NCBI GenBank assembly: GCA_017538795.1
Contig: JAFYIE010000019.1
Coordinates: 1 to 64,000 of the forward strand
DNA length: 64,000 nucleotides
Reading direction: 5' to 3'
Source: Bacteroidales bacterium
Lineage (GTDB): Bacteria; Bacteroidota; Bacteroidia; Bacteroidales; F082
The position numbers and the translations under genes are program-made. Numbering within the stretch: position 1 is the stretch's first letter; each line of letters begins with the position of its first letter. This document shows positions 54,401 through 63,096 of this stretch, piece by piece. The notes below the pieces were generated by a model. The model was given only the letters and a program-made list of their open reading frames with translations. It ran no database searches and was not told where the DNA came from.

Positions 54401-54420
54401 GCATAAGGCATGCCTTATGC
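54401..54420. repeat. Perfect 20-nt palindrome between trpS and hflX
   Basis: The sequence GCATAAGGCATGCCTTATGC is its own reverse complement. It is preceded on the minus strand by GTAGA, as are the hairpins at 48473 and 63097, so it may be a related dispersed palindrome. An operator site is the main alternative. Confidence 0.8.
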
Positions 54421-54431
54421 TCTACGTGATA

Positions 54432-55430
54432 CTAAAAAGGTTTGAAACCGATAATCTCTCTTACTTCTTTAATGGTCTTTCTTGCGCTCTCTCTCGCTTT
54501 TTCCGCTCCCATTCTCGCCACCTTATTAATATACTCATCGTTGGCGTCAATCTCACGGATTCTGTCGCGGATAGGTGTCACAAACTGAATCATGTCTTCC
54601 GCCAGCTGTTTCTTCATGTCGCCGTAGCGGATGGTCATGTTGTTGTATGCGTCGTCGAAGAACTGCACCGTCTCAGGTTTCGACACTATGCTCATCAGCT
54701 GGAACAGGTTAGCGATAGGCTCCGGCTTCTCCTGGTTCATCTCCGTCGGACCGCTGTCGGTCTTGGCGCGCATCACTTTCTTGCGGATCGAGGCATCGTC
54801 TTCTGCCAAGAAAATGGCGTTGCCTTCGCCTTCACTCTTGCCCATCTTGCCGTTGCCGTCCAAACCTGGCACCTTAACTAATTGATTACCAAAATTAAAT
54901 GCCTGCGGAATCGGGAAATATTCAACGCCGTAAATATTGTTGAAACGTGCCGCGAAGTCACGGGCTTTCTCGAGATTTTGCTCCTGGTCTTTGCCCACTG
55001 GCACATATTGTGACTTGTGAATCAAGATATCGGCTGCCATCAAAGTCGGGTAGGTGAGGAGGCCTGCGTTCACGTTGTCAGGTTGCTTGCGTACCTTTTC
55101 CTTGAATGTTGTCACGCGCTCCAGTTCTCCGATATATGCGTTCATATTCAAGAAAAGATACAGCTCCACTACCTCCGGCACGTCGCTCTGCACATACAAC
55201 GTCGCCTTCTCCGGGTCGACGCCTGCTGCGAGGTATTCCACCAAAATCTGACGCACTCTTCCATGCAAGTCGTCTGGATGTGGATGCGTTGTAAGTGAAT
55301 GATAATCAGCTATAAAGAAATAGCAATTGTAGTTATCCTGCAGGCGGATGAAGTTCTTTACCGCGCCGAAATAGTTTCCAAGATGTAAATTTCCTGTCGG
55401 TCTGATGCCACTAAGTACAATCTCTTTCAT
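54432..55430 (-). CDS. trpS: Tryptophanyl-tRNA synthetase
   Basis: This class I synthetase charges tRNA-Trp. The 332-residue protein shows SGIRPTGNLHLGNYFGA (HIGH signature), the tryptophan site region VPVGKDQEQNLEKARDFAARFN and the KMSKS loop GKMGKSEGEGN. No riboswitch or T-box was seen upstream; the spacer toward the RNase gene holds an inverted heptamer array instead. hflX follows. Confidence 0.96.
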   Translation of the reverse strand: MKEIVLSGIRPTGNLHLGNYFGAVKNFIRLQDNYNCYFFIADYHSLTTHPHPDDLHGRVRQILVEYLAAGVDPEKATLYVQSDVPEVVELYLFLNMNAYIGELERVTTFKEKVRKQPDNVNAGLLTYPTLMAADILIHKSQYVPVGKDQEQNLEKARDFAARFNNIYGVEYFPIPQAFNFGNQLVKVPGLDGNGKMGKSEGEGNAIFLAEDDASIRKKVMRAKTDSGPTEMNQEKPEPIANLFQLMSIVSKPETVQFFDDAYNNMTIRYGDMKKQLAEDMIQFVTPIRDRIREIDANDEYINKVARMGAEKARESARKTIKEVREIIGFKPF

Positions 55431-55497
55431 AAAAGAATATTTAAACTTGCAAATATACTAATTATTTTTGATAATCGGTTACATTTTTTTAATAAAA

Positions 55498-55592
55498 AGC
55501 CATTAGGAATTAGCCATTAGCCATTAGGTTTTAATACCTAACAACTAACGGCTAACTTCTAATGGCTAATAGCTATTGGCTAATGGCTAAAA
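55498..55592. repeat. Large inverted heptamer array, likely terminator of the RNase gene
   Basis: On the minus strand, from the TAG stop of the RNase gene, CCATTAG-type units repeat seven or eight times, then a loop around GTATTAAAACC leads into CTAATGG units in inverted order and the tract ends GGCTTTTTATT. TTAGCC and GGCTAA units can pair into a long imperfect stem followed by T residues, as in an intrinsic terminator. Confidence 0.8.
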
Positions 55593-57167
55593 AGTGATTT
55601 CATCACCGTTTTTATTCAGGAAAGTGTACTGAAGCATGTGGTACGACTTGACTTCCTTGACGTGTATCTTCTTGTGATACTTCCATCTCCATTTTCTTGC
55701 GATGGAGAAGAATCCTTTGGTAAGATAGGCGAAGATGAAAGGATGCACCTGAAGTGTCACTTCGTTCTCGTTCTGGTCGAGAAGCAGATACTTGAGGCTG
55801 CTTTCTATCTCGTCAATGTACACTAACGACGGTTTTATCTTGCCCGTGCCGTCGCAAACCGGGCATTTTTCCTGTACGGTGACTTCCGTTGCCGGGCGCA
55901 CACGCTGACGTGTGATCTGGATGAGCCCGAATTTTGTGGCCGGTAGGATGGTGTGCTTGGCACGGTCTTTCGCCATCTCTTCTTGCAGCTTATCGAACAG
56001 CAGCTTGCGATTCTTCGCCTCGTGCATGTCGATGAAGTCGACGATGATGATGCCGCCCATGTCGCGTAAACGCAGTTGTCGCGCTATCTCCACGGCCGAT
56101 TCCAGGTTGACAGCCAACGCGTTCTCTTCTTGAGACGCTTCTTTGTTCAACCGATGCCCGCTGTTGACGTCGATGACGTGCATGGCCTCGGTGTGTTCAA
56201 TGATGAGGTAAACACCATTTCTGATTGTGACAATCCTACCAAACGACCCCTTCACCTGACGTGCCACACCGTAATGCTCGAAAATAGGCTCTTTGCCTTT
56301 GTAAAGCTTCACGATGTCGGCCTTCTGTGGGGCGATGGTGGCGATATAGCTCTTGACTTCGTCAAAAAGCGGTTGATTATCAACAGTTATCGTGTTAAAT
56401 GACTCGTTGAGGAGGTCTCTCAGCATCACTGATGTTCGGTCAAGTTCGCTCACAAGCTTCGCCGGAGCCTTGCTTCCGTATAATGACTCTGTGATTTGCT
56501 CCCATTTCCCGAGCAGGTAGTTCATGTCGGCGTCGAGTTCCTCCACCTTCTTGCCTTCAGCCACGGTGCGGATGATGACTCCGAAATTGTTCGGCCTGAT
56601 GCTCTGGATGAGTTTCTTAAGACGACCGCGTTCCTCGCCGCTGCGTATCTTCTGCGACACCGACACTCGGTTCGAGAAAGGCACCAACACTATGTAACGT
56701 CCCGCAAACGAAATCTCCGCCGAGATGCGCGGTCCTTTAGTGTTTATCGGCTCTTTCGCGATTTGCACCGGAATCTGGTCGCCAGCCTGCAAGAAATCTG
56801 AAATCTTACCCGTCTTGTCGATGTCGGGACTAAGCTTGAACTTGCTCATCACCGTCTGTGCCGTCTTTCCCTCGTGCGCCAGCTTCGAATACTGTAACAA
56901 CGAGTTGATCTGCGGACCTAAATCCAGATAGTGAAGGAAAGCGTCCTTCTCACTGCCAATATCGACAAAAGCGGCGTTCAAACCCGGCAAAATCTTCTTG
57001 ATGCGGCCAAAATACACGTCGCCTACTGCGAAATTACTGTTGATTTGCTCTTTGTGGAGTTCAACAAGCTGTTTGTCTTCCAACAAAACAATATTAACCT
57101 CTGAAACATCAGAACTGATAACAAGCTCTCTGTTGACTGTCGGAACTGTGGTTGCTGTGTTGTCCAT
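55587..57167 (-). CDS. rng: Ribonuclease E/G family endoribonuclease
   Basis: The enzyme processes 16S rRNA ends and starts mRNA decay. The 526-residue protein has the S1 domain (VGDVYFGRIKKILPGLNAAFVDIGSEKDAFLH, residues 47-78), the RNase H-like and DNase I-like core with GIIIVDFIDMHEAKNRKLL (catalytic aspartates) and the zinc link CPVCDGTGK near residue 432. The C-terminal scaffold region of RNase E is absent, so it is of the RNase G type. The stop codon is the first TAG of a heptamer array. The 29-residue basic protein and HU lie upstream on the same strand. Confidence 0.94.
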   Translation of the reverse strand: MDNTATTVPTVNRELVISSDVSEVNIVLLEDKQLVELHKEQINSNFAVGDVYFGRIKKILPGLNAAFVDIGSEKDAFLHYLDLGPQINSLLQYSKLAHEGKTAQTVMSKFKLSPDIDKTGKISDFLQAGDQIPVQIAKEPINTKGPRISAEISFAGRYIVLVPFSNRVSVSQKIRSGEERGRLKKLIQSIRPNNFGVIIRTVAEGKKVEELDADMNYLLGKWEQITESLYGSKAPAKLVSELDRTSVMLRDLLNESFNTITVDNQPLFDEVKSYIATIAPQKADIVKLYKGKEPIFEHYGVARQVKGSFGRIVTIRNGVYLIIEHTEAMHVIDVNSGHRLNKEASQEENALAVNLESAVEIARQLRLRDMGGIIIVDFIDMHEAKNRKLLFDKLQEEMAKDRAKHTILPATKFGLIQITRQRVRPATEVTVQEKCPVCDGTGKIKPSLVYIDEIESSLKYLLLDQNENEVTLQVHPFIFAYLTKGFFSIARKWRWKYHKKIHVKEVKSYHMLQYTFLNKNGDEITF

Positions 57168-57264
57168 AAATATTACAAAGGTTTAATTTTCAATCTAAAA
57201 ACAATAACACAACATCGTTTTTGCAATGCTGTGTTACTGTCATTCCAGAAATAAATCCTAAAGA

Positions 57265-57354
57265 TTATTTCTTTTTATGTCTATCTTTTCTGAGGCGTTT
57301 TTTGCGCTTATGGGTAGACATTTTGTGTCTTTTGTGTTTCTTACCGTTTGGCAT
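57265..57354 (-). CDS. 29-residue highly basic protein, probable small ribosome-associated protein
   Basis: A complete frame from ATG at 57354 to TAA encodes MPNGKKHKRHKMSTHKRKKR followed by LRKDRHKKK. About two thirds of the residues are Lys, Arg or His. The pattern KRxKxxxHKRKKRLRKxRxKK resembles the AURKAIP1/COX24 (mS38-like) family and other tiny basic ribosomal proteins that gene callers miss. It lies between HU and the RNase G-type gene on the same strand. A start three residues later than a typical RBS is not seen; the frame itself and its composition are the main evidence. Confidence 0.72.
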   Translation of the reverse strand: MPNGKKHKRHKMSTHKRKKRLRKDRHKKK

Positions 57355-57377
57355 AATTTTTGAAATTAAATATAAAA

Positions 57378-57698
57378 CTACTTGTTCAAATATTTAATGA
57401 ATGTTTTAGCTGGCTTGAATGAAGGAACGCTGTGCTCTGGGATAACAACTTTGAAACCTTTCTTAGGTGTTCCGTCTGCCCATTTCTCGTTTGGATTGTC
57501 CTCTGTAAGTCTCTCTCTACCAATCTTCTCTTCTCTGACGATATTTTTGAAACTACCGAAGCCTCTGAGATAAACAGCTTCTTTATTTTTGATTGAATCC
57601 ATAACGACTTCCATGAAAGATTCAACTACTGCCTGGGCGCTGCTTTTTTCAACACCTGTTTTTTCAGCAATTTTTGCTACGATTTCAGCTTTTGTCAT
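57378..57698 (-). CDS. hup: HU family DNA-binding protein
   Basis: HU bends and compacts DNA as a dimer. The 106-residue protein begins MTKAEIVAKIAEKTGVEKSSAQAVVESFMEVV and has VYLRGFGSFKNIVREEKIGR before the DNA-binding arm. It is longer than usual (about 90 residues) because of an insertion ERLTEDNPNEKWADGTPKKG in the arm. The C-terminus VPSFKPAKTFIKYLNK is typical. It has its own promoter and is divergent from ssb. Confidence 0.93.
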   Translation of the reverse strand: MTKAEIVAKIAEKTGVEKSSAQAVVESFMEVVMDSIKNKEAVYLRGFGSFKNIVREEKIGRERLTEDNPNEKWADGTPKKGFKVVIPEHSVPSFKPAKTFIKYLNK

Positions 57699-57753
57699 GA
57701 TTTTAATATTTTAATTTGTTATTGATTTGTTTCCTGTACTTTATTTTCGGCTG

Positions 57754-57761
57754 CAAAAATA
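57754..57761 (-). promoter_or_regulatory. -7 box TATTTTTG of hup
   Basis: An exact TAnnTTTG match on the minus strand, 55 nt before the hup start, giving a leader of about 50 nt. Confidence 0.55.
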
Positions 57762-57835
57762 ATAAGTTTTTTTTTATTATGAGCAAAAAAAATTAATTTT
57801 TTTCATTCATTTACTGATAGATACGTTTTTTTTGG

Positions 57836-57843
57836 TATTTTTG
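57836..57843 (+). promoter_or_regulatory. -7 box TATTTTTG of the ssb-gldE-gldD operon
   Basis: An exact TAnnTTTG match 32 nt before the ssb ATG. The upstream TTG is not clear. Confidence 0.55.
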
Positions 57844-57875
57844 CAATATAAATTTATTGTGTAATTTTTTTTGAT

Positions 57876-58346
57876 ATGGCAAGCTTAAATAAAGTTATTT
57901 TAATCGGAAATTTGGGTAAAGACCCTGAAGTTATATCTTTTGAAAACGGAACAAAGAAAATGACCGTCTCCTTAGCGACAACAGAACGTTATCGCGACCG
58001 CGACGGCAACTGGCAGGAACAAACGGAATGGCATAACCTCGTCAGCTGGGGTGTACTGGCTCAAGATATCGCCGACAAACGTCGCAACTACGTGAAAGGC
58101 GATCAAATGTATGTTGAAGGCAGAATAAAATCTCGTCAATATGTTGATAACCAGAATGTTACAAGACATATCACAGAGATAGTCGTCGATAAGATGATGA
58201 GCCTCAGCGGTAACAACCGTCAGCAGCAACAACAGCAGCAGAATCCTAACGCATCGTATAACGCGTACGCGGCACAACCGCAACAACAGCCTGTCGAAGC
58301 ACAAATGCCAAGCCAGGATTATAATGGTGATGACTTACCGTTCTAA
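57876..58346 (+). CDS. ssb: Single-stranded DNA-binding protein
   Basis: SSB coats single-stranded DNA in replication and repair. The 156-residue protein has the OB fold (MASLNKVILIGNLGKDPEV, YRDRDGNWQEQTEWHNLVSWG), a Gln-rich flexible linker (residues 118-145) and the acidic tail ending DDLPF that binds partner proteins. gldE starts 3 nt after its stop codon, an arrangement known from many Bacteroidetes. Confidence 0.96.
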   Translation: MASLNKVILIGNLGKDPEVISFENGTKKMTVSLATTERYRDRDGNWQEQTEWHNLVSWGVLAQDIADKRRNYVKGDQMYVEGRIKSRQYVDNQNVTRHITEIVVDKMMSLSGNNRQQQQQQQNPNASYNAYAAQPQQQPVEAQMPSQDYNGDDLPF

Positions 58347-58349
58347 ACT

Positions 58350-59660
58350 ATGATTGAAACTCCTTTTTTTATGGGCATAACATGGATTACAGCTGTTTGC
58401 CTCGTCATTCTGTGTGTGCTGCTCCTTTTCTCGGCTCTCGCTTCGGCAAGCGAAACGGCGTTCTTTTCGCTGCTCCCGAACGATATCAACGAGCTGGAAA
58501 ACTCCGACCGTCGTTCTGACAAATTGGTGCTCGAACTGAGAAACAAACCTAAACAGTTTCTCGCTACTATATTGATTACCAATAATTTAGTCAATGTAAC
58601 CATAACGATTTTCTCCACATATATCATGTCGAGGATGTTCAATATGGCGGCAAACCCTGTCTGGGCGTTTATTATTAATGTGGTGGTGATAACATCGTTG
58701 CTCCTCATCTTCGGAGAGATGATACCTAAAATAACAGCGGCTAAAAAAGCCCGCTCACTTGCCACAGCTCTCGCTCCAACAATCAACGTGCTCGTGGTGA
58801 TTTTCAAGCCTTTGAGCTCACTTTTGGTGCGCTCCACAGCTGTGATAGACAAACGCCTCGCTAAAAAGAATGTTAACCCATTGTCAATCACCGATTTAAC
58901 TACAGCCGTCGATATTACAACGGCGGAGGAGACGCCAAGCGAGGAACGCTCAATGCTTCAGGGTATCGCCACGTTTGGCGAGAAGGAGGTTAGCGACATT
59001 ATGCAGCCGCGCGTGCAGCTTTTCGCTGTGAAAGTCTCCACCCAGTTCGACAACCTCATTGAACTTATAATCGAAAACGGATTTTCCAGAATCCCTGTGT
59101 ACGAAGATACTCTCGACGAGATAAAAGGTATACTTTATGTGAAAGACTTGCTTCCGCATCTCGAAGAAAAGGATTTCAAATGGCAGGATCTGCTCCGCCC
59201 GGCGTTTTTCGTGCCTGAAAACAAGAAAATCAACGACTTATTCCAAGATTTTCGCGCCAAAAAGATTCATATCGCTATCGTCGTCGACGAATATGGCGGC
59301 ACTTCGGGACTCGTGACCATGGAAGACGTGCTCGAAGAAATAGTTGGCGATATCAGAGATGAGTTCGATGTTGTCGCCGACAATAAAAACTATAAAAAAA
59401 TCGATGAAAAAACTTATATCTTCCAAGCGCAGACAAGCCTCGTCGATTTTTGCAAGGTTTTCGACATAAATGAGGTTTACTTTGAAGATATAAAAGGCGA
59501 ATCCGACACACTCGCGGGTCTCATCCTCGAAAAAGAAGGCAGAATACCGCACGCGGGCTTCTCCACATCGTACAAGGAATTCGTTTTCCAGATAGTGAAA
59601 GCCGACAAACGCAGAATCATCGAGATAAAAGTGACTTATAATGAAGAAGCTGACGATTAG
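58350..59660 (+). CDS. gldE: CNNM/CBS-domain membrane protein GldE (gliding/T9SS associated)
   Basis: The 436-residue protein has a CNNM transporter domain with about four membrane helices (residues 12-190), a CBS pair (IMQPRVQLFAVKVSTQFDNL and HIAIVVDEYGGTSGLVTMEDVLEEIVGDI) and a CorC/HlyC domain at the C-terminus. GldE is a TlyC-type homologue needed with GldD for efficient gliding in Flavobacterium; CNNM domains bind or move magnesium. It overlaps gldD by 20 nt. Confidence 0.9.
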   Translation: MIETPFFMGITWITAVCLVILCVLLLFSALASASETAFFSLLPNDINELENSDRRSDKLVLELRNKPKQFLATILITNNLVNVTITIFSTYIMSRMFNMAANPVWAFIINVVVITSLLLIFGEMIPKITAAKKARSLATALAPTINVLVVIFKPLSSLLVRSTAVIDKRLAKKNVNPLSITDLTTAVDITTAEETPSEERSMLQGIATFGEKEVSDIMQPRVQLFAVKVSTQFDNLIELIIENGFSRIPVYEDTLDEIKGILYVKDLLPHLEEKDFKWQDLLRPAFFVPENKKINDLFQDFRAKKIHIAIVVDEYGGTSGLVTMEDVLEEIVGDIRDEFDVVADNKNYKKIDEKTYIFQAQTSLVDFCKVFDINEVYFEDIKGESDTLAGLILEKEGRIPHAGFSTSYKEFVFQIVKADKRRIIEIKVTYNEEADD

Positions 59661-60222
59661 TTTGGTGCTGATACCTATATTAATAGTATTGGTGTCGTGC
59701 GGAGATAACAATCCGCAGCCTAAACCTCGTGGTTATTTTCGTATCGATTTGCCCGAAAAACAATACGTTTTGCTCGATACCATGCGCCGCTACAGCTTCG
59801 AATACCCCGTTTACGCCACCATCACCCCCGATTTCCACTCGTTGGACGAAAAAGACTGGGCAAACGTGGAGTTTCCTTCGTTTAAAGGAACTATACATAT
59901 TTCTTATAAACAAGTCGACAAAAACCTTCCGGAATACATTGAAGACGCCTATCGCATGATTACCAAGCATATCGGCAAAGCGACAGGCATCCGCGACAGC
60001 GTGGTCATAAACAAAGACAGAAACGTTTACGGCTTGGTGTATTTCCTCGACGGGGAAGGCGTTGCGTCGCCATTGCAGTTTTATCTCACCGACAGCACCG
60101 AACATTTTCTGAGAGGCTCACTTTACTTCAATTTATATCCAAATAATGACTCGATGCAGCCTGTTATAAAGTTTATTTCCGACGATGTACGCCATCTTAT
60201 TGGAACATTGGAATGGAAATAA
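59641..60222 (+). CDS. gldD: Gliding motility lipoprotein GldD
   Basis: The 193-residue protein has a lipoprotein signal ending VLVSC and the GldD pattern PQPKPRGYFRIDLPEKQYVLLDT, YPVYATITPD, FKGTIHISYKQV and LRGSLYFNLYPNNDSMQPVIKFISDDVRHLIGTLEWK. GldD is essential for gliding and T9SS function in Flavobacterium and is also kept in non-gliding Bacteroidetes. Its start lies within the gldE end. Confidence 0.92.
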   Translation: MKKLTISLVLIPILIVLVSCGDNNPQPKPRGYFRIDLPEKQYVLLDTMRRYSFEYPVYATITPDFHSLDEKDWANVEFPSFKGTIHISYKQVDKNLPEYIEDAYRMITKHIGKATGIRDSVVINKDRNVYGLVYFLDGEGVASPLQFYLTDSTEHFLRGSLYFNLYPNNDSMQPVIKFISDDVRHLIGTLEWK

Positions 60223-60310
60223 TATAATAATCTCACCTAATAACTTATTGATAATCAATCTAAAAAGGCTCTTTGTAAAAATTATATGGAAATATGTAAT
60301 TATTTGAAAA

Positions 60311-60318
60311 TAATTTTG
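60311..60318 (+). promoter_or_regulatory. -7 box TAATTTTG
   Basis: An exact TAnnTTTG match 55 nt before the start of the exported protein gene at 60374. The spacer 60223-60373 shows nothing else. Confidence 0.55.
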
Positions 60319-60373
60319 TAACTTGCACCTCGAAATCCAATAAAGATATTTTATTAACCAAATTGATATTAGT

Positions 60374-62062
60374 ATGAAAAGATTATTTACTTCTTTAATT
60401 GCTGTTATCTTATTGACAGTCAATGTATTCGCTCAAGAGCAAAATTACGGTGGAATGATTACGCAGAACTCCGACGGAACGTATTTCTACATGCGTAGCT
60501 CTCTTGAAATGGTTTATATCGAATCGGAAGACTTCCCGAACAAAGACTTGGTCAATTCTTCGTGGAATGAATACATGGACCCGAACAAAAACTTCCCGAA
60601 CCAGTATAACAAACACGGCGTCAACATAGGCTCAGTGTCAGTGGGACCTACAAAAAAGGTCAATAACGACGGCAAAAAAGTTGATATCGCCGATGATGTC
60701 ATAAAAGACAGAATAACAAAATATATCTCCGACAATAAAATCGCCAACAAGCTTGTTATGAGATGGTTTGATTATAATCCTAACGGAACCATCAATTATG
60801 ATATTGACAATCCAGAAAACCCTGATGCGAAGATTGGCATGAAGACTATCTTTGAAAGAGGTTATTATACAGTTAACGCTGATGACGAGGACATCTCAAT
60901 GTCGGCACTTAAACGTGACAAAGACACCCAAATCAAGGAATTGTCGATGAAGCTTATCCCTTTTACTTTCATGACTTTCACGAAGTTTGACTTTTATGAG
61001 AACGAGCCGGTGGCAAGAGCTATCAGAGATGCGGCCATCGTTGTAGCAGATGTCGCTTATGCTCAGGCATTGAAAAACGGCGCAAACAAGACTTTCGCCG
61101 ATATCGCTCACGCAGCGGCTGTAGCTGCGGCAAACGGTGCATATAACGCTACAAAGGACGGTTACACATTGAGATCTGACACATGGCTTTACAAACTCGT
61201 TTGGAATAGTGAGATGGAAGCTTATTTCAACAACGAAGTCGTCAGAAACCCACGACTTCTTGAAACAAGCAACAGATTCAGAATGGAATATGTCGACCAT
61301 CAGGAGAATAAGAGTATCGTTCTCATCTCAGCTACAAGAACATTCTCGCAGATTATCGACCTGACAATGGTGCGTAACCTGAACAAGGTGTTCGAACAAT
61401 TGCAAATCCGTAACGATGTGTTCAAAGTATGGACTCCGCTTCTCGACTTCTATAGCCTTGTCAGCCCGAGACTTACAGCTCCTATCACTGTTGAAGGCAA
61501 GAAAATTACCGCTAAAATCGGAACAAAAGAAGGTCTCCGCGGCGGCGAGCAATTCGCTGTTGTCGACGAAGACGGTAACTTCTACGGTTATGTCATCGCC
61601 CAGAAAGGTATGATTTGGGATAACGACGAAGGTATTGGCGATGATGCCGCTGATAAATATGTGCCTCAGGTTGATAAGAAGAAAAAGCGTGTGACAGCCA
61701 CCACATTTAAGGCAAAAGGTCTTAAAAACGCACGCACAGGTTTGTTGCTCTCAAATCCTACACCACCTAAGAAAATGCGTGTCGCTGCAAGAGTCGGTAC
61801 AAAAGAGGGTATTGAAGACGATGACGTGTTTGAGGTGTTCCAATATGACGCCGTCTCCAAGAAGTTGATCAAGAAAGGCACGATGAAGCCGGTGAAAGGC
61901 AAGATTTGGGATAATATCTACTATAATAATTCCGGCTCGACAGGAGCAAAGACATCTGTGGCGTTGAAAAAACGCGACAAGGACGGACTCCGCGTTACCG
62001 AGACATTGTTCAAAGGTAGCTGCAAAGTCCAACCAGGTATGTTCTTAAGGAAGAAAAGGTAA
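60374..62062 (+). CDS. Exported protein with a duplicated C-terminal module, unknown function
   Basis: The 562-residue protein has a Sec signal ending VFAQ. An Ala-rich helical stretch lies near residues 215-260 (IRDAAIVVADVAYAQ, FADIAHAAAVAAANGAY). The C-terminal part is a tandem duplication: module 1 (about 379-465) with KIGTKEGLRGGEQFAVVDEDG, GMIWDN and TTFKAKGLKNARTGLLL, and module 2 (about 471-560) with RVGTKEGIEDDDVFEVFQYD, GKIWDN and TLFKGSCKVQPGMFL. The module resembles small SH3-like or flagellar-assembly-type beta-folds but I do not recognise it. It ends exactly where the convergent CorA-like gene ends. Confidence 0.7.
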   Translation: MKRLFTSLIAVILLTVNVFAQEQNYGGMITQNSDGTYFYMRSSLEMVYIESEDFPNKDLVNSSWNEYMDPNKNFPNQYNKHGVNIGSVSVGPTKKVNNDGKKVDIADDVIKDRITKYISDNKIANKLVMRWFDYNPNGTINYDIDNPENPDAKIGMKTIFERGYYTVNADDEDISMSALKRDKDTQIKELSMKLIPFTFMTFTKFDFYENEPVARAIRDAAIVVADVAYAQALKNGANKTFADIAHAAAVAAANGAYNATKDGYTLRSDTWLYKLVWNSEMEAYFNNEVVRNPRLLETSNRFRMEYVDHQENKSIVLISATRTFSQIIDLTMVRNLNKVFEQLQIRNDVFKVWTPLLDFYSLVSPRLTAPITVEGKKITAKIGTKEGLRGGEQFAVVDEDGNFYGYVIAQKGMIWDNDEGIGDDAADKYVPQVDKKKKRVTATTFKAKGLKNARTGLLLSNPTPPKKMRVAARVGTKEGIEDDDVFEVFQYDAVSKKLIKKGTMKPVKGKIWDNIYYNNSGSTGAKTSVALKKRDKDGLRVTETLFKGSCKVQPGMFLRKKR

Positions 62063-62986
62063 TTAGAACCACCATTTGCGGTGTCGGAAGAACAATGTTA
62101 GTCCGACACCCATTACCAACATAACGCCGACAATAACCCACAAGGCGAGCGTGGACCCTTCAGGAATGAATGGGAACACCACGTTCATGCCGAAAATACC
62201 TGTGATAAACGTCAAAGGAAGTATGATTGACGACATCAGGGTGAGGATTTTCATGATTTCGTTGGTCTTGTTCGTCTGCATCGAATCGAAAGTCTTCGAC
62301 AGGCCTTCAATAAGGTCTTCGTAGTCCTCGGTCATATCCCACACCTTCTGGTAGTAGTCGAGGATGTTGCCCCAGTAGTCTTCCATGTATTCCAAATCGC
62401 CGAAACCTCTGATTTGACCAGTTTCGAAGGAGTGGAACACCCTCAGCTGAGGCTTGAACAAAGTGTTTATCGTGATGATATTCTTTCTCGTGACGCTGAT
62501 TCTCTCGATAATCTTAACTTGTTTCGAGCCGAAAAGCTCGCGGTTTATCAACTCGAGGTCAAGTCCCACCTTTTTTAATAAATAAAGTGACTCCATCATC
62601 AGCTTCTCGAAGATGCGATACAGCAGGATATCCGAAGTCTTGAGGTTCTTCTCGAGTTCCTCAATGTCGCGCTCCTGATATTCGTTGAAAAGCTGGCTCA
62701 CGTACCATGGCGATTTCTCGATGGTGATGATATAATCCTTGCCCCAGAAGAACTTCACCTCTTTTGTCTTGATGAACTTGTTCTGACGGTCGAAATTCGG
62801 GTACTGAAGAATCAGGAAGTAATAGTCGTCGTAGATATCTATCTTCGGGCGTTGGTTGACTGACTTGCAGTCTTCAATGTCCAAGGGGTGGAAATGGAAT
62901 TTCTCTTTTAAAAATTTAAAGTCTTCATCCGCCGGATTCGTCACATGACGCCATTTCAGCGAGCCGATTGTCAATGTCTCAATCAT
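62063..62986 (-). CDS. CorA-like magnesium/divalent cation transporter
   Basis: The 307-residue protein has a long cytoplasmic N-terminal domain (FHFHPLDIEDCKSVNQRPKIDIYDDYYFLILQYP), a long stalk helix and two C-terminal membrane helices with the GMN signature in TGIFGMNVVFP. CorA proteins are pentameric channels for Mg2+ or related ions. The C-terminus ends FFRHRKWWF. The stop codons of this gene and of the convergent exported protein gene touch with no spacer, and no terminator hairpin is visible between them. Confidence 0.92.
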   Translation of the reverse strand: MIETLTIGSLKWRHVTNPADEDFKFLKEKFHFHPLDIEDCKSVNQRPKIDIYDDYYFLILQYPNFDRQNKFIKTKEVKFFWGKDYIITIEKSPWYVSQLFNEYQERDIEELEKNLKTSDILLYRIFEKLMMESLYLLKKVGLDLELINRELFGSKQVKIIERISVTRKNIITINTLFKPQLRVFHSFETGQIRGFGDLEYMEDYWGNILDYYQKVWDMTEDYEDLIEGLSKTFDSMQTNKTNEIMKILTLMSSIILPLTFITGIFGMNVVFPFIPEGSTLALWVIVGVMLVMGVGLTLFFRHRKWWF

Positions 62987-63096
62987 GCTGTCCCCCTTTC
63001 TTTTATGATAAAAATTCTACATTCGATTATGTTTTCTGTTAAAACGTGCAAAAATACGGTAATTTTTTAAAAAAATCAAAAAAATATTAAAAAAAA
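62987..63096. other. AT-rich spacer upstream of the CorA-like gene
   Basis: This stretch is rich in A-runs. No promoter with a clear TTG plus TAnnTTTG arrangement and no RNA gene was found. Confidence 0.5.

Noticed and set aside
55431..55500. T-box or other tRNA-sensing leader before trpS, and likewise before tyrS and leuS
   Set aside because: The upstream regions are short and AT-rich and show neither a T-box motif nor a specifier stem; such leaders are not usual in Bacteroidetes.
57230..57262. Possible further copy of the GTCATTCC repeat upstream of the RNase gene
   Set aside because: Only the first eight bases match; the palindromic centre and the GCGAGG end are missing.
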